Shown here piece by piece: positions 1 to 7,724 of a stretch of DNA of 64,000 nucleotides. Below the pieces are notes generated by a model. It made no database searches, was not told the DNA's origin, and saw only the letters and a program-made list of their open reading frames with translations. The stretch lies in contig CBDIHH010000006.1 in the NCBI GenBank assembly GCA_965279095.1, forward strand, positions 310,001-374,000, in the 5' to 3' direction. Source of the DNA: CBDIHH01 sp965279095. Lineage in GTDB: Bacteria; Pseudomonadota; Alphaproteobacteria; Caulobacterales; Caulobacteraceae. The translations under genes and the position numbers were made by a program. Position 1 is the first letter of the stretch. The number at the start of each line of letters is the position of its first letter.

Positions 1-272
1 ATACGTTCTGGAAAATTTGCACTTCACAAGAAGATGCGCTTTTCATCTTTGGACACAGCCTTAGCCCCGTGGACAACCATCTCATTACGTTCATAGGACA
101 GGGTCGCCTCCCGGCGGTCTATATCAGCGTGTTTGATGATGACGGTGCGGAGCGGGTGGGACAGCTTCAGGAGGCTTGGTCGGCGGAGCGGGCTAAGCTA
201 GGTCGGCCGCCGGTTATCGTTCGGACCTTCCATTCGGGCGAGGCTGATGTGTGGAAGGGTAATTACGCATAG
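1..272 (+). CDS. DUF4917-type protein, C-terminal fragment cut by window edge
   Basis: The reading frame is open from base 3 to the stop at 270-272, so this is the end of a gene that begins outside the window. The GTG at 69 is not a convincing start because the homology-like part begins before it. The visible residues include FIFGHSLSPVDNHLITFI followed by a YISVFDDDG stretch. That pattern (hydrophobic-GHSL-x-x-x-D, then a short linker and a strand ending in acidic residues) is what I recall from the C-terminal part of DUF4917 proteins, and it is distantly reminiscent of AbiH-like proteins. No biochemical role is established to my knowledge. It sits in the mobile island, so a phage-defence or accessory role is only a guess. 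Confidence 0.55.
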   Translation, partial: TFWKICTSQEDALFIFGHSLSPVDNHLITFIGQGRLPAVYISVFDDDGAERVGQLQEAWSAERAKLGRPPVIVRTFHSGEADVWKGNYA

Positions 273-340
273 CTCGTCTAGAGGAGCGGGGCCACCGCTG
301 AACGTTGTTGCCATGCTCGCGACGCAATGGGGACCTGCCG

Positions 341-932
341 ATGTGCAATGACTATGAACAGCATGTGGCGTGGAAGGCCTACTGCGACGCAATTCAGACC
401 CTGGAGCTAAGGCGCTCCCCAAGGAGCACCCCCCAGGACCTCGCCCAGGCCGATGACATCAGGATCAACGACCTAGGCCCTGCGATGCGCCTCGTGGCTG
501 ACGCCATCGAGCTAACTCCGATGCGCTTTGGGTTCCCCCCAGCGAACCCCATGGGTGGCCCCGTGTTCAACTTCAAATCGGAGGGCAGGCGGTTCCGGCC
601 GGAGACCCGCTGCCTCATCCCCGCGTCGGCCTTCTTCGAGTTCACAGGCAAGAAGTATCCAAGGCCAAACACAGGTTCACCCTCAGGGATGCGGCCTTCA
701 CGGCGATAGCGGGGCTTTGGCGAGAGGGGGAGGGCAACCACCTGCCGGCCTTGACGATGCTCACCCTAGCGCCTGGCCCGGATGTGGCCCCCTACCAAAA
801 CCGCCAGGTAGCAGTCCTGAGGCCGGACAACTGGGGGCCTTGGCTGTATGGGCAGAACCCGAGGCGGACCTGCAGAGCCCGTTGCCGGGTAGCAGCCTGG
901 ACGTTGAGACGGTGCGGAGTGGGAGCGATTGA
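341..932 (+). pseudogene. SRAP (YedK/HMCES-like) protein, two frameshifts
   Basis: The start is ATG CN at 341, giving the Met-Cys N-terminus typical of SRAP proteins; after Met removal Cys2 crosslinks to abasic sites in single-stranded DNA. The first segment runs to FFEFTGKKYP, which contains the conserved active-site Glu. Near 660 one base is missing (CC where CCC restores the frame), and the homology continues as KAKHRFTLRDAAF and TMLTLAPGPDVAPYQNRQ. Near 855 a second base is missing and the tail EADLQSPLPGSSLDVE continues to a stop at 932. The family His of the PYHNRQ-type motif is Gln here, so even a repaired protein would lack a key residue. Either this is a decaying island gene or some indels are sequencing errors. 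Confidence 0.75.
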
Positions 933-1313
933 GGAGCCAGTCAATTAAGTAGCGGCGTGCCACAGTTACTGCTCCTAGGCAGTCGCCCTAAGGCAACCAC
1001 CGAGGCAGACCACCGAGACGAGGAACCTTAGGCCCTCTTCCAATCTCTAGACCTAACACGCTGAGAGCGCACCTTAAGGGATGCCTATAGTGGTGAGGGC
1101 TGGAGACGGGTGATGGATTGGGGGGGCTGTTAGTGACAGGGGTTGCAATCCCATCGCCTGGCCCAAAGGCGTCCTCTCACGCTTGGCTGTCCTCAGCAGG
1201 GTTCAGCCTGGGCATGCGCTCAACGTCCTTTTGGTGGCAGCGCCCAAGGAAGACGGCGGACGGCTGACAAATATGCTCTTGCGCACCAACGTGGCTTGGA
1301 GCAGTAGGTCAAC
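933..1313. other. Non-coding stretch in island
   Basis: No ORF with protein-like composition and no RNA gene is visible on either strand between the SRAP remnant and the membrane protein. The short reverse-strand frames at 1203-1471 are shadows of the gene that follows. Confidence 0.5.
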
Positions 1314-1862
1314 ATGGACCTTACGATCATTGGCTTTGTGATCGCCGTCGTCGGCATCGTCCTCCAACTGAGCGATGCATTTCCGGAACACCGCGAAACC
1401 CGAAAGGTGATCGTACTGCTCTCGCTGGGCGTGTTTGTCGGCATCGGCGCAAGCGCGTTGCTAGGCGCCAAATACGATATTCAAGGGAACGTCGATGCGA
1501 AGTTCGCTCTGCTGTATGGCTTAGCGGGGCTCGCGGCGCTCTTTGGAGTCCTCGCGGTGATTGTAGGCGATGAGAAGCGACGGGAAGCAGCTATCGCGCT
1601 CGCTCTTGCTACGGGCACGGTTTTCCTGTTTTCGGGCTTGGCCATCGGCATGGGGTCTATCGGTCCCCATCCGGTCTATTCCACGGATGAGATTATGCTC
1701 CTGGCCAAGTCGGCCGAGGCGCGCGGCCAATATGAAACCGCAATCGATAGGCTCGAAGAGGTTCTAAGCCGCGTCAACGAAGACTCAGCGAAGCAAGGCC
1801 TCGCCGAGCGCATCAAGCGGTTACAGATTGCGCAAGCGGCCGGGCCACTGCCCCCGAAGTAG
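1314..1862 (+). CDS. Hypothetical four-helix membrane protein
   Basis: This 182-residue protein is not one I recognise. Four hydrophobic segments are visible (about residues 4-20, 32-52, 66-84 and 91-112), followed by a soluble C-terminal part of about 60 residues. The tail (DEIMLLAKSAEARGQYETAI) resembles a single TPR-like helical hairpin with LEEVLSRV and LAERIKRLQ helices. It is less GC-rich than the chromosomal genes to the right, as expected for transferred DNA. It stands alone, with no obvious operon partner. The start ATG at 1314 is the first in frame before the first membrane helix. Confidence 0.65.
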   Translation: MDLTIIGFVIAVVGIVLQLSDAFPEHRETRKVIVLLSLGVFVGIGASALLGAKYDIQGNVDAKFALLYGLAGLAALFGVLAVIVGDEKRREAAIALALATGTVFLFSGLAIGMGSIGPHPVYSTDEIMLLAKSAEARGQYETAIDRLEEVLSRVNEDSAKQGLAERIKRLQIAQAAGPLPPK

Positions 1863-2398
1863 CGATGCTCACCCCGAGCGAACTTCCAAGGGGCCGCTCC
1901 CGGCTCAGACAATCTCAACGTCTCCATCATACCACCGCTTCCCAACCAACCCGAGGAAATCCTCTCGGGGCCTGTCCCTCATCGTCTTGAAGGTCTGCCC
2001 TGGCACCGCTCTAGCCTGTGCCTCTCAATCGGCGGTGCTTCGCCCTTGAAACCTCGCCGCACCATTCCCATTCATTGAATAGGCCAGCGTAAGTTGGCCT
2101 ACGGTTGTACCTCAAGAGTTGGCCAAGGCGGACTGGCGGGGACGTTCCGGGTTGATACGAACTGCCAGCCCGACTGGCACGCCCTTAGTGGGCGAAAGGT
2201 TTTTATCCGTCAGTACTAGGGCCACCCTGCCTTGTAGAACGCGGGCACAAATGGGTGGACGAACGCGGCAACGCCCGAGTGGGATCGGGGGTCCATTGGT
2301 CTGCCGGTTTGCGATGGTTGAGCCTTTAGAGCCCCGCGCGTAGCGCGTCTGCCGTGGCTTGGCCGTGTTCCCTAGTCCGACCATGGATCGAACCACCA
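1863..2398. other. Non-coding stretch in island
   Basis: About 540 bases lack a supportable gene. The frames at 2112-2399 (minus) and 2119-2343 (plus) are Arg/Gly/Pro-rich with no recognisable domain, and I treat them as chance. A short hairpin (GGCCAGCGTAAGTTGGCC) lies near 2082-2099 but has no following U-run. Confidence 0.45.
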
Positions 2399-2995
2399 AT
2401 GCCCAACCAACTTTCGTCCCTGACCCCGCCGTCAGTGGAAACGCCTGTCTCCGTTTCGCTCAGCCACACCAGTCGAATGCGCCGGCCGCACCCTGTGGTC
2501 CCTCCTCTTGTGGGAGACCAGTGGTGGTTTGCGTGGCTCCTGGACCGGCTTTATCCCGGCACGATTCCCCACGTGGCCAGCAACGGCAAGGGCCGCTCAG
2601 ACCGCCCCGAGACCTTCTATCCGCGCCTCCCTGATATGCTTCCTGACGGGCGCACCCTGCGTGATCCTGTAGGGCGGATGATCGAAGCTCTCCGGCGCGT
2701 ACTGCTGGAAATGGAAGGTGGACCCAGGGAGCCCAACATGGGTTTTGTCGTGCGCTACCGCGATGGCAACCCCTTCAACTGCCCGCCTTCAAACCTGTTG
2801 GTGCTCGGAGCCAAGGGGGTTCGGCTACATGGCGCGCGGAACAGCTACGCTGCCGTGTGGGCTGTACGCATTCGACTCAAGGCGGTCCTGGCAGGCGAGA
2901 ACCCAGATATGGCCATGAAGGCGGCCCGTGCGGACTGGCTACTTAAGCACTCCAAGGTGGGACACAGTGAACTCCCCCCGCCTGAACCCATCTAG
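2399..2995 (+). CDS. Hypothetical protein with degenerate HNH-like motif
   Basis: The start is taken at ATG 2399 (MPNQLSSL), giving 198 residues; an in-frame start at 2354 is possible but adds unconvincing residues. The middle contains VVRYRDGNPFNCPPSNLLVL, which matches the layout of HNH/homing-endonuclease cores (H-x-D-G-x-x-x-N-x-x-x-x-N-L), but the leading His is replaced by Arg/Tyr. Before it lies an aromatic segment (WWFAWLLDRLYPGTI), after it a basic helix. I infer a DNA-binding or relic endonuclease protein from phage or mobile DNA, probably inactive as a nuclease. No partner gene is visible. Confidence 0.45.
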   Translation: MPNQLSSLTPPSVETPVSVSLSHTSRMRRPHPVVPPLVGDQWWFAWLLDRLYPGTIPHVASNGKGRSDRPETFYPRLPDMLPDGRTLRDPVGRMIEALRRVLLEMEGGPREPNMGFVVRYRDGNPFNCPPSNLLVLGAKGVRLHGARNSYAAVWAVRIRLKAVLAGENPDMAMKAARADWLLKHSKVGHSELPPPEPI

Positions 2996-3572
2996 CCTAT
3001 GTCGCAACCCTGACCGTTGCCTCCCCCTCGCAACTTCCAGCGAGAGCTCAGATGGGGGGGAAGCTTGGGACTGGGAAAAAATTGGGCGGACGCCTACGCG
3101 GGTAGTCGTAGTGGAGCCCGGACTGCCCAAACCCCCCGTGGCCTTGCTGCGGGTGAGGCAGGGGGTGCATGGTTATGAGAGGTGCGGGGTGACTGGCGGT
3201 CCATCGCCTAGGTGGGCTGGGGTGGGCGGCCGGGTCCCCACCTGACAAGCAGAAGCCCTTACCACCCTCACCACCACGGAAGCGCGGTAGCCCCACCAGA
3301 GCCGCCGCACGGGAGCCCGCTGGGGGCGACGTGTTGGTCCCATGAAGGGAAGGGTGCGGACGGAAGAGAGCCGCCCGTGTGGGCCTCTAGGGGGCCCTGG
3401 CGGCCCCCTTGGTGAGGGGATGGTAGAGGCGGGTGGGCCTAGCGCCGAGCGAAGGCATTTAGCTGGGCTCCACAATGGCCCGGTGTTCTGCATGCTTGAG
3501 CATCTAGAACGCCCTTGTACCCGAATCCCTTATCAGCCATGGTGTTGGTCCTTGGAGAAGGACACCCCACCG
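2996..3572. other. Non-coding stretch in island
   Basis: This GC-rich stretch has runs of G and C and no protein-like ORF. Frames at 2928-3245, 3173-3493 and 3212-3415 are Pro/Gly/Arg-rich shadows. The last 20 bases carry a purine-rich GGAGAAGG that could serve as ribosome-binding site for the recombinase starting at 3573. Confidence 0.45.
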
Positions 3573-3636
3573 ATGACGATCAAGGCCACCGCCTACCTCC
3601 GCACTTCCTCAGCGGCCAATGTGGATGGGGATAGCC

Positions 3637-3640
3637 CCCA
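3637..3640. repeat. Target-site duplication CCCA (left copy)
   Basis: The bases CCCA directly before the left IS end are repeated at 4907-4910 directly after the right end. Collapsing the two copies restores the serine recombinase reading frame. Confidence 0.8.
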
Positions 3641-3703
3641 TGATCCTTCCCCCGTTTCAGTGGACACCCATGCTAGCTTTTTGGAGCTGGAGAGGAGTGT
3701 CTG

Positions 3704-4021
3704 ATGAGTGTCGTGAAGCGCCGGATATTTCCGGAGTCGTTCAAGCGCGAGGCGGTTGATCGGGTCGCCACGAGTGGCCTGTCGGCTGGAGCCGTGGCCC
3801 GGGAGCTGGGCCTGCACGAGACGGTGCTGCGCCGATGGATGATGCAGTTCGGGACGCAGGCGACGGGGACGGCGAGGCGCCCCCACACGCAAGCGCCGGC
3901 CCCGTCGCCGTCTGATCTGGTCGCCGAGGTCGCCCGCCTGCGCCGCGACAACGACCGGCTGCGCATGGAGCGCGACATATTAAAAAAAGCCGCGCTCATC
4001 TTCGGATCGGCCTCCCGATGA
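3704..4021 (+). CDS. IS3-family transposase OrfA (HTH subunit)
   Basis: This 105-residue protein has the helix-turn-helix layout of IS3 OrfA: KRRIFPESFKREAVDRV, then SGLSAGAVARELGLHETVLRRW, then a C-terminal leucine-zipper-like helix (LVAEVARLRRDNDRLRMERD). It binds the IS ends. The gene ends in DILKKAALIF, encoded across the slippery run A7G at 3982-3989. A -1 slip there continues without a stop into the orfB frame and gives the OrfAB transposase typical of the family. The stop TGA overlaps the orfB ATG (ATGA at 4018-4021). Confidence 0.92.
   Translation: MSVVKRRIFPESFKREAVDRVATSGLSAGAVARELGLHETVLRRWMMQFGTQATGTARRPHTQAPAPSPSDLVAEVARLRRDNDRLRMERDILKKAALIFGSASR
3982..3989 (+). promoter_or_regulatory. 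Programmed -1 frameshift site A7G
   Basis: AAAAAAAG is in the A-AAA-AAG register relative to orfA. After a -1 slip the frame stays open through 3988-4017 and enters orfB at 4018, so an OrfAB fusion can be made. This is the standard expression signal of IS3-family elements. Confidence 0.8.
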
Positions 4022-4878
4022 AGTTCGGGTTCGTCGATGAGCACCGCAAGGTCTGGCCGGTTCGGGTGATCTGCGCGGTCCTGGGGCTGTCGGCCAGCGG
4101 CTACTACGCCTGGCGCGCGCGGCCACAGAGCCGGCGGGCGGCGGCCAACGAAGCGCTGCTGGGCGACATCCGCCTGATCCACGCCGAGAGCAGCGGGACC
4201 TACGGATCGCCGCGCGTCCACGCCGTGCTGCGCGGCCATGGACGGCGGGTCGGCCGCTCACGCATCGAGCGGCTGATGCGCAGCGCCGGCATCCGCGGCC
4301 TGGCGGCGCTGCCCCGCCGGGCCAGGACCACCGACAGCCGCCACGGCTACCCGATCGCCCCAAACCGGCTCGCCCGTAACTTCCAGGCGGCGGCTCCAAA
4401 CCAGGTCTGGCTCGCCGATCTCACCTACATCCCCACCGGCGAAGGCTGGCTCTACCTCGCCGCCATCCTCGACATGCACAGCCGAAAGATCGTCGGCTGG
4501 TCGATGCGCGAGACCCTGCACACCGAGATCGCGCTCGACGCCCTCAACATGGCCATCGAGCGCCAGCGGCCGGCTCCGGGACTGATCCACCACTCCGACC
4601 GCGGCATCCAGTACGCCGCCGAGGCCTATCGCTCAGCCCTTGCCGCAGCGGGGATTACGCCATCGATGAGCCGCAAGGGCGACTGCTGGGACAACGCCCC
4701 CATGGAGAGCTTCTTCCACACTCTCAAGACCGAGCGGGTCCATCACCGCGTCTACGCCGATCGCGACCAGGCGCGGCGGGATCTGTTCGGCTACATCGAG
4801 GGCTTCTACAATCCCCGCCGCCTGCATTCGGCCTTGGGTTATATCAGCCCAGCCGAGGCCGAACGCAGAGCGGCTTAA
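4018..4878 (+). CDS. IS3-family transposase OrfB (DDE integrase core)
   Basis: This 286-residue protein has an N-terminal HTH_21-like segment (SGYYAWRARP, GTYGSPRVHAVLRGHG) and an rve integrase core. The DDE triad is visible as the first Asp in WLADLTYIPTG, the second in HHSDRGIQYA, and the Glu in CWDNAPMESFFHTLKTE. The C-terminus YNPRRLHSALGYISPAEAE is typical of the family. It acts mainly as the OrfAB fusion to cut and join the IS ends. Length and motifs are complete, so it looks functional. Confidence 0.95.
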   Translation: MKFGFVDEHRKVWPVRVICAVLGLSASGYYAWRARPQSRRAAANEALLGDIRLIHAESSGTYGSPRVHAVLRGHGRRVGRSRIERLMRSAGIRGLAALPRRARTTDSRHGYPIAPNRLARNFQAAAPNQVWLADLTYIPTGEGWLYLAAILDMHSRKIVGWSMRETLHTEIALDALNMAIERQRPAPGLIHHSDRGIQYAAEAYRSALAAAGITPSMSRKGDCWDNAPMESFFHTLKTERVHHRVYADRDQARRDLFGYIEGFYNPRRLHSALGYISPAEAERRAA

Positions 4879-5633
4879 CCCCGTCCACTAATTCGGGGGA
4901 AGATCACCCACCGCCAAAGCGCAGCCGTTATGGCCTTCGCAGGTCGGAGCGGGTTTGAGGTGGTCTCATCCTTTTGGGATGCGGCTGTCTCCGGGGCGGA
5001 CCCCATAGAAACCCGCGACGGGTTCGCCGCCCTTCTGGAGCACTGTGCGGCTGAGGGGGTGGCCACCGTGCTTGTTGAGGACGCGAGCCGCTTCGCCCGT
5101 TCGATGGTCGCCCAAGAGCTTGGGGTGATGCTCCTGGCCAAGCGGGGGGTCCGGCTCATCACAGCCTCCGGCCAAGAACTCTCCGACGATAGCGACCCCT
5201 CCAAGGTGATGATCCGGCAGGTGTTCGGGGCTCTCAACCAGTATGAGAAGGCCAAGATCGTTGACCGCCTTAGGAAGGGCAGGGACCGCAAGATCGCCGA
5301 GACGGGCCGCTGTGGCGGAGTGGTGGGGTGGGAAGATCGAAGCCCCGCCCTTGTTCGCGAGGCCAAGCGGTTGGCGCGCAAGAGCCCCAAGACCGGCAAG
5401 GCCCGCTCCTACCGGCAGATCGGCAGCGAGCTTGCAGCCCTCGGCTTCCTCAGCGCCCGGGGAACGGCTCTCAGCCCAAGCGTAGTCAAGAACTTAGTCG
5501 GATGACGCAGACGCGCGCGCCGCTGGGTTCTCTTTTGTGTGACGGCAGGCGCACCCGGAAAGCGCGCAATGGGCGGAGGGTGTCGTGTTCATATTCGCGC
5601 CAGACGCCTCAGCAATCTCAAGGCGTATGAGTC

Positions 5634-6803
5634 ATGGCTAGAGGGAAGCAAGGCTCGGGCGTAAAGCCCCTGGTCTGCTGCATTCTTGTGAGGTTCTCCT
5701 GGAATGGGGAGCGCCACACGAGGACCCTGAAGCTGGCCCCCACGCCGGCCAACATCCGGGCGGCTGAGAGGCTGTCCGGTCAGGTCCGCCGGGCCATCGA
5801 GCTAGGCTCCTTCGACCCCAAGGACTACTTCCCCGAGGATGAGGCCAAGGCGGCTGCCTCGGAGGACACCTTCAAGACGGTCTCGGATGGCTGGCACAAG
5901 ATGCTCACCGGGGCGGCCTCGACCAAGAAGCTGCACCTCTCCGCCCTCCGCTTCTGGAATGCGGCCTTGGGGGACAAGCCCATCGGGTCCATCAAGCACA
6001 GCGACATCCAGCGCGCCCTCTCGGAGGCCCAGGAGCGGGAGGTTGGGGGGAAGACCCTCAACAACTACCTGACCCCACTCCGGGCCGTGTTCGCCCTCGC
6101 CCTGGCCGACCGGCTGATCCCCGAGGGGACGGACCCCAGCGCCAGGATCAAGAGCGTGTCCCACCAGCCGCCGGTCCCGGACCCGCTGGACAAGGATGAG
6201 ATGGAGGCGGTCCTCCACCACCTGGCCACCCGCTACGACCCCCAGGTGGCCAACTACTTCGAGTTCGCCTTCTGCACCGGCCTGAGGACCTCCGAGAGCA
6301 TCGCCCTCAAGTGGTCCAAGGTGGACTGGCGCAAGGGGACCATCCTCGTGGACACCGCCCAGGTGCTCGGGCAGGAGAAGGATACCAAGACCCACCGGGC
6401 ACGCCACGTAGACCTCAACGACCGGGCCCTAGCGGCGCTCCAGCGGCAGAAGGTCCACACCTTCATGAAGGGGGCGGAGGCTCACGTCTTCAACAACCCC
6501 ACCTCGGGCCGCGGCTGGGAGGATGAGCGGACCCAGTGGAGGCTCTACTGGGTGCCGGCCTTGAAGGCGCTCGGCATCCGCTACCGGACGGCCTACCAGA
6601 CCCGCCACACGTTCGCCACCATCGGCCTCATGGGCGGTGCCAACCCGGCCTATCTGGCCCAGCAGCTTGGGCACGCGAACACCGGGATGCTCTTTAAGCA
6701 CTATGCCAAGTGGCTCGACGGGGCGGACAAGGGCCGGGAGCGTGGGCTCATGAACGGGGCATTTGGGCACGAACTGGGCACGCCCAAGGCATCCTCACTG
6801 TAA
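5634..6803 (+). CDS. Tyrosine recombinase (phage/island integrase)
   Basis: This 389-residue protein has an Arm-type N-terminus (about 1-70), a SAM-like core-binding domain (about 80-175, TFKTVSDGWHKMLTG to LNNYLTPLRAVFALAL) and a catalytic domain with Arg in TGLRTSESIALKW, HxxR in TRHTFATIG, His in LGHANTGM and the nucleophile Tyr in FKHYAKW. An in-frame stop just upstream fixes the start at or after 5634. It ends 14 bases from the 3' end of tRNA-Val, the standard position of an integrase next to its attachment site. It presumably integrated the island that occupies the left of the window. All catalytic residues are present. Confidence 0.93.
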   Translation: MARGKQGSGVKPLVCCILVRFSWNGERHTRTLKLAPTPANIRAAERLSGQVRRAIELGSFDPKDYFPEDEAKAAASEDTFKTVSDGWHKMLTGAASTKKLHLSALRFWNAALGDKPIGSIKHSDIQRALSEAQEREVGGKTLNNYLTPLRAVFALALADRLIPEGTDPSARIKSVSHQPPVPDPLDKDEMEAVLHHLATRYDPQVANYFEFAFCTGLRTSESIALKWSKVDWRKGTILVDTAQVLGQEKDTKTHRARHVDLNDRALAALQRQKVHTFMKGAEAHVFNNPTSGRGWEDERTQWRLYWVPALKALGIRYRTAYQTRHTFATIGLMGGANPAYLAQQLGHANTGMLFKHYAKWLDGADKGRERGLMNGAFGHELGTPKASSL

Positions 6804-6817
6804 TCATTGGGGAAACA

Positions 6818-6892
6818 TGGTGGATGCAGTAGGGATTGAACCTACGACCCCTGCCGTGTGAAGGCAGTGCTCTCCCGCTGAGCTATGCATCC
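6818..6892 (-). tRNA. tRNA-Val (anticodon CAC)
   Basis: Read on the minus strand, the gene has a 7-bp acceptor stem GGATGCA/TGCATCC, a D arm GCTC/GAGC, an anticodon stem CTGCC/GGCAG with loop TTCACAC (anticodon CAC, reading GUG), a T arm GTAGG-TTCAATC-CCTAC, discriminator A and an encoded CCA. The folding is complete over 75 nt. Its 3' end faces the integrase gene, so it is the likely attB of the island. I did not find a second copy of the tRNA 3' end in bases 1-6800, so the other island boundary lies outside the window. Confidence 0.95.
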
Positions 6893-6946
6893 GTCCATGA
6901 TCGGAGGGGGAGGCTATAGCGGGGCCTGCCCCCCTCGGCAAGGGCG

Positions 6947-7636
6947 TCAAGCCGTCGTCAACAGCCTACGGATGACGGCGGGCAGGTCGCGGCAGTGGTC
7001 GACCAGGGCGTCGTGGGGCAAGTCCGCCACGGGAATTTCGGTGTAGCCGAAGCTGACCAGGACCACCGGCACCCCGGCGGCGCGGCCCGCGCCGGCGTCG
7101 GAGATGCTGTCGCCGACCATCAGGGCGCGGGCGGGATCGCCGCCGCCCCGGGCGATGGCGGTCAGCAGGTGACTGGCGTCGGGCTTGGCGGCGGGGGCCA
7201 GGTCGGGGCCGACGATGGCGGCGAAGCGGGGGCTGAGGCCCACGGCGTCCATCAGGGCCACGGCCAGGTCGGTGCGCTTGTTGGTGCAGACCACGAAGGT
7301 CGCCCCGTCGGCGGCCAGGTCGTCGAGGGCCGCCTCGAGGCCCTCGTAGGGGCGGCTCTCATCGGCGATGCGGGCGAGGTAGATGGCGAGGAACTGCTCG
7401 AACAGGCCCGGCATATGGGCCTCCTCGATGGTCGCGCCGGCGGCCGTGAAGCCGCGCTCCAGCAGGGCCTTGGCCCCCCGGCCGATCATGTCGCGGGCCG
7501 AGGCCAGGGGCAGAGGCTCATGGCCGTGCTCGGCGAGGATGGTGTTGAGGGTCCCGATCAGGTCGGGGGCGGAGTCCACCAGGGTGCCGTCGAGATCGAA
7601 GGCGATCGTGCATCCGGCCAAGGGTTGCGGGGTCAA
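6947..7636 (-). CDS. gph: Phosphoglycolate phosphatase (HAD family)
   Basis: This 229-residue HAD hydrolase dephosphorylates 2-phosphoglycolate, a by-product of DNA repair and oxygenation reactions. Motif I is FDLDGTLVDSAPDL with the nucleophile Asp and acid/base Asp. Motif II is VVCTNK, the conserved Lys is in AAKPDASHL, and motif IV is MVGDSISDAGAGRAAG. The cap domain lies at about residues 18-85. Length is normal for Gph. It is transcribed divergently from glmU, with about 90 bases between the starts. The substrate is inferred from the best-known subfamily with these motifs; a related HAD phosphatase is possible. Confidence 0.85.
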   Translation of the reverse strand: MTPQPLAGCTIAFDLDGTLVDSAPDLIGTLNTILAEHGHEPLPLASARDMIGRGAKALLERGFTAAGATIEEAHMPGLFEQFLAIYLARIADESRPYEGLEAALDDLAADGATFVVCTNKRTDLAVALMDAVGLSPRFAAIVGPDLAPAAKPDASHLLTAIARGGGDPARALMVGDSISDAGAGRAAGVPVVLVSFGYTEIPVADLPHDALVDHCRDLPAVIRRLLTTA

Positions 7637-7724
7637 GCTGATTTCTCCGGCGCCATCCCCTTGCGGTTTCGGCTAAATCGGCAGGGGGCGCAATCGTCGA
7701 GTCGCGTCCCCCCGAGGAGAGACC

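Larger units (their letters stand above)
3641..4906 (+). mobile_element. IS3-family insertion sequence, 1266 bp
   Basis: The left end TGATCCTTCCCCCG at 3641 and the right end, whose complement reads TGATCTTCCCCCG, form imperfect terminal inverted repeats that continue to a shared AGTGGAC. The element is flanked by CCCA at 3637-3640 and 4907-4910, a 4-bp target duplication. It carries overlapping orfA and orfB with an A7G slippery run at 3982-3989, the classic IS3-family layout. Both ends and both ORFs look intact, so the element may be active. It interrupts the serine recombinase of the host island. Confidence 0.9.
3573..5505 (+). pseudogene. Serine recombinase split by an IS element
   Basis: The N-terminal part starts at ATG 3573 (MTIKATAYLRTSSAANVDG) with the YLRTSS motif holding the catalytic Ser of the resolvase/invertase family. 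The rest resumes at 4911 and runs to the stop at 5505, with EDASRFARS (catalytic Arg motif) and NQYEKAKIVDRLRKGR (long E-helix). Removing 3641-4910 joins codons exactly in frame as DSPHRQSAAVMAF, giving an intact protein of about 220 residues. The insertion separates promoter and catalytic Ser from the rest, so the gene is presumably dead unless the 3' part is translated alone. The neighbouring tyrosine integrase shows that this island carried two recombinase classes. Confidence 0.85.

Noticed and set aside
2112..2399. Possible small genes at 2112-2399 (minus) and 2119-2343 (plus)
   Set aside because: Composition is Arg/Gly/Pro-rich without hydrophobic core or motif, and the two overlap in antisense.
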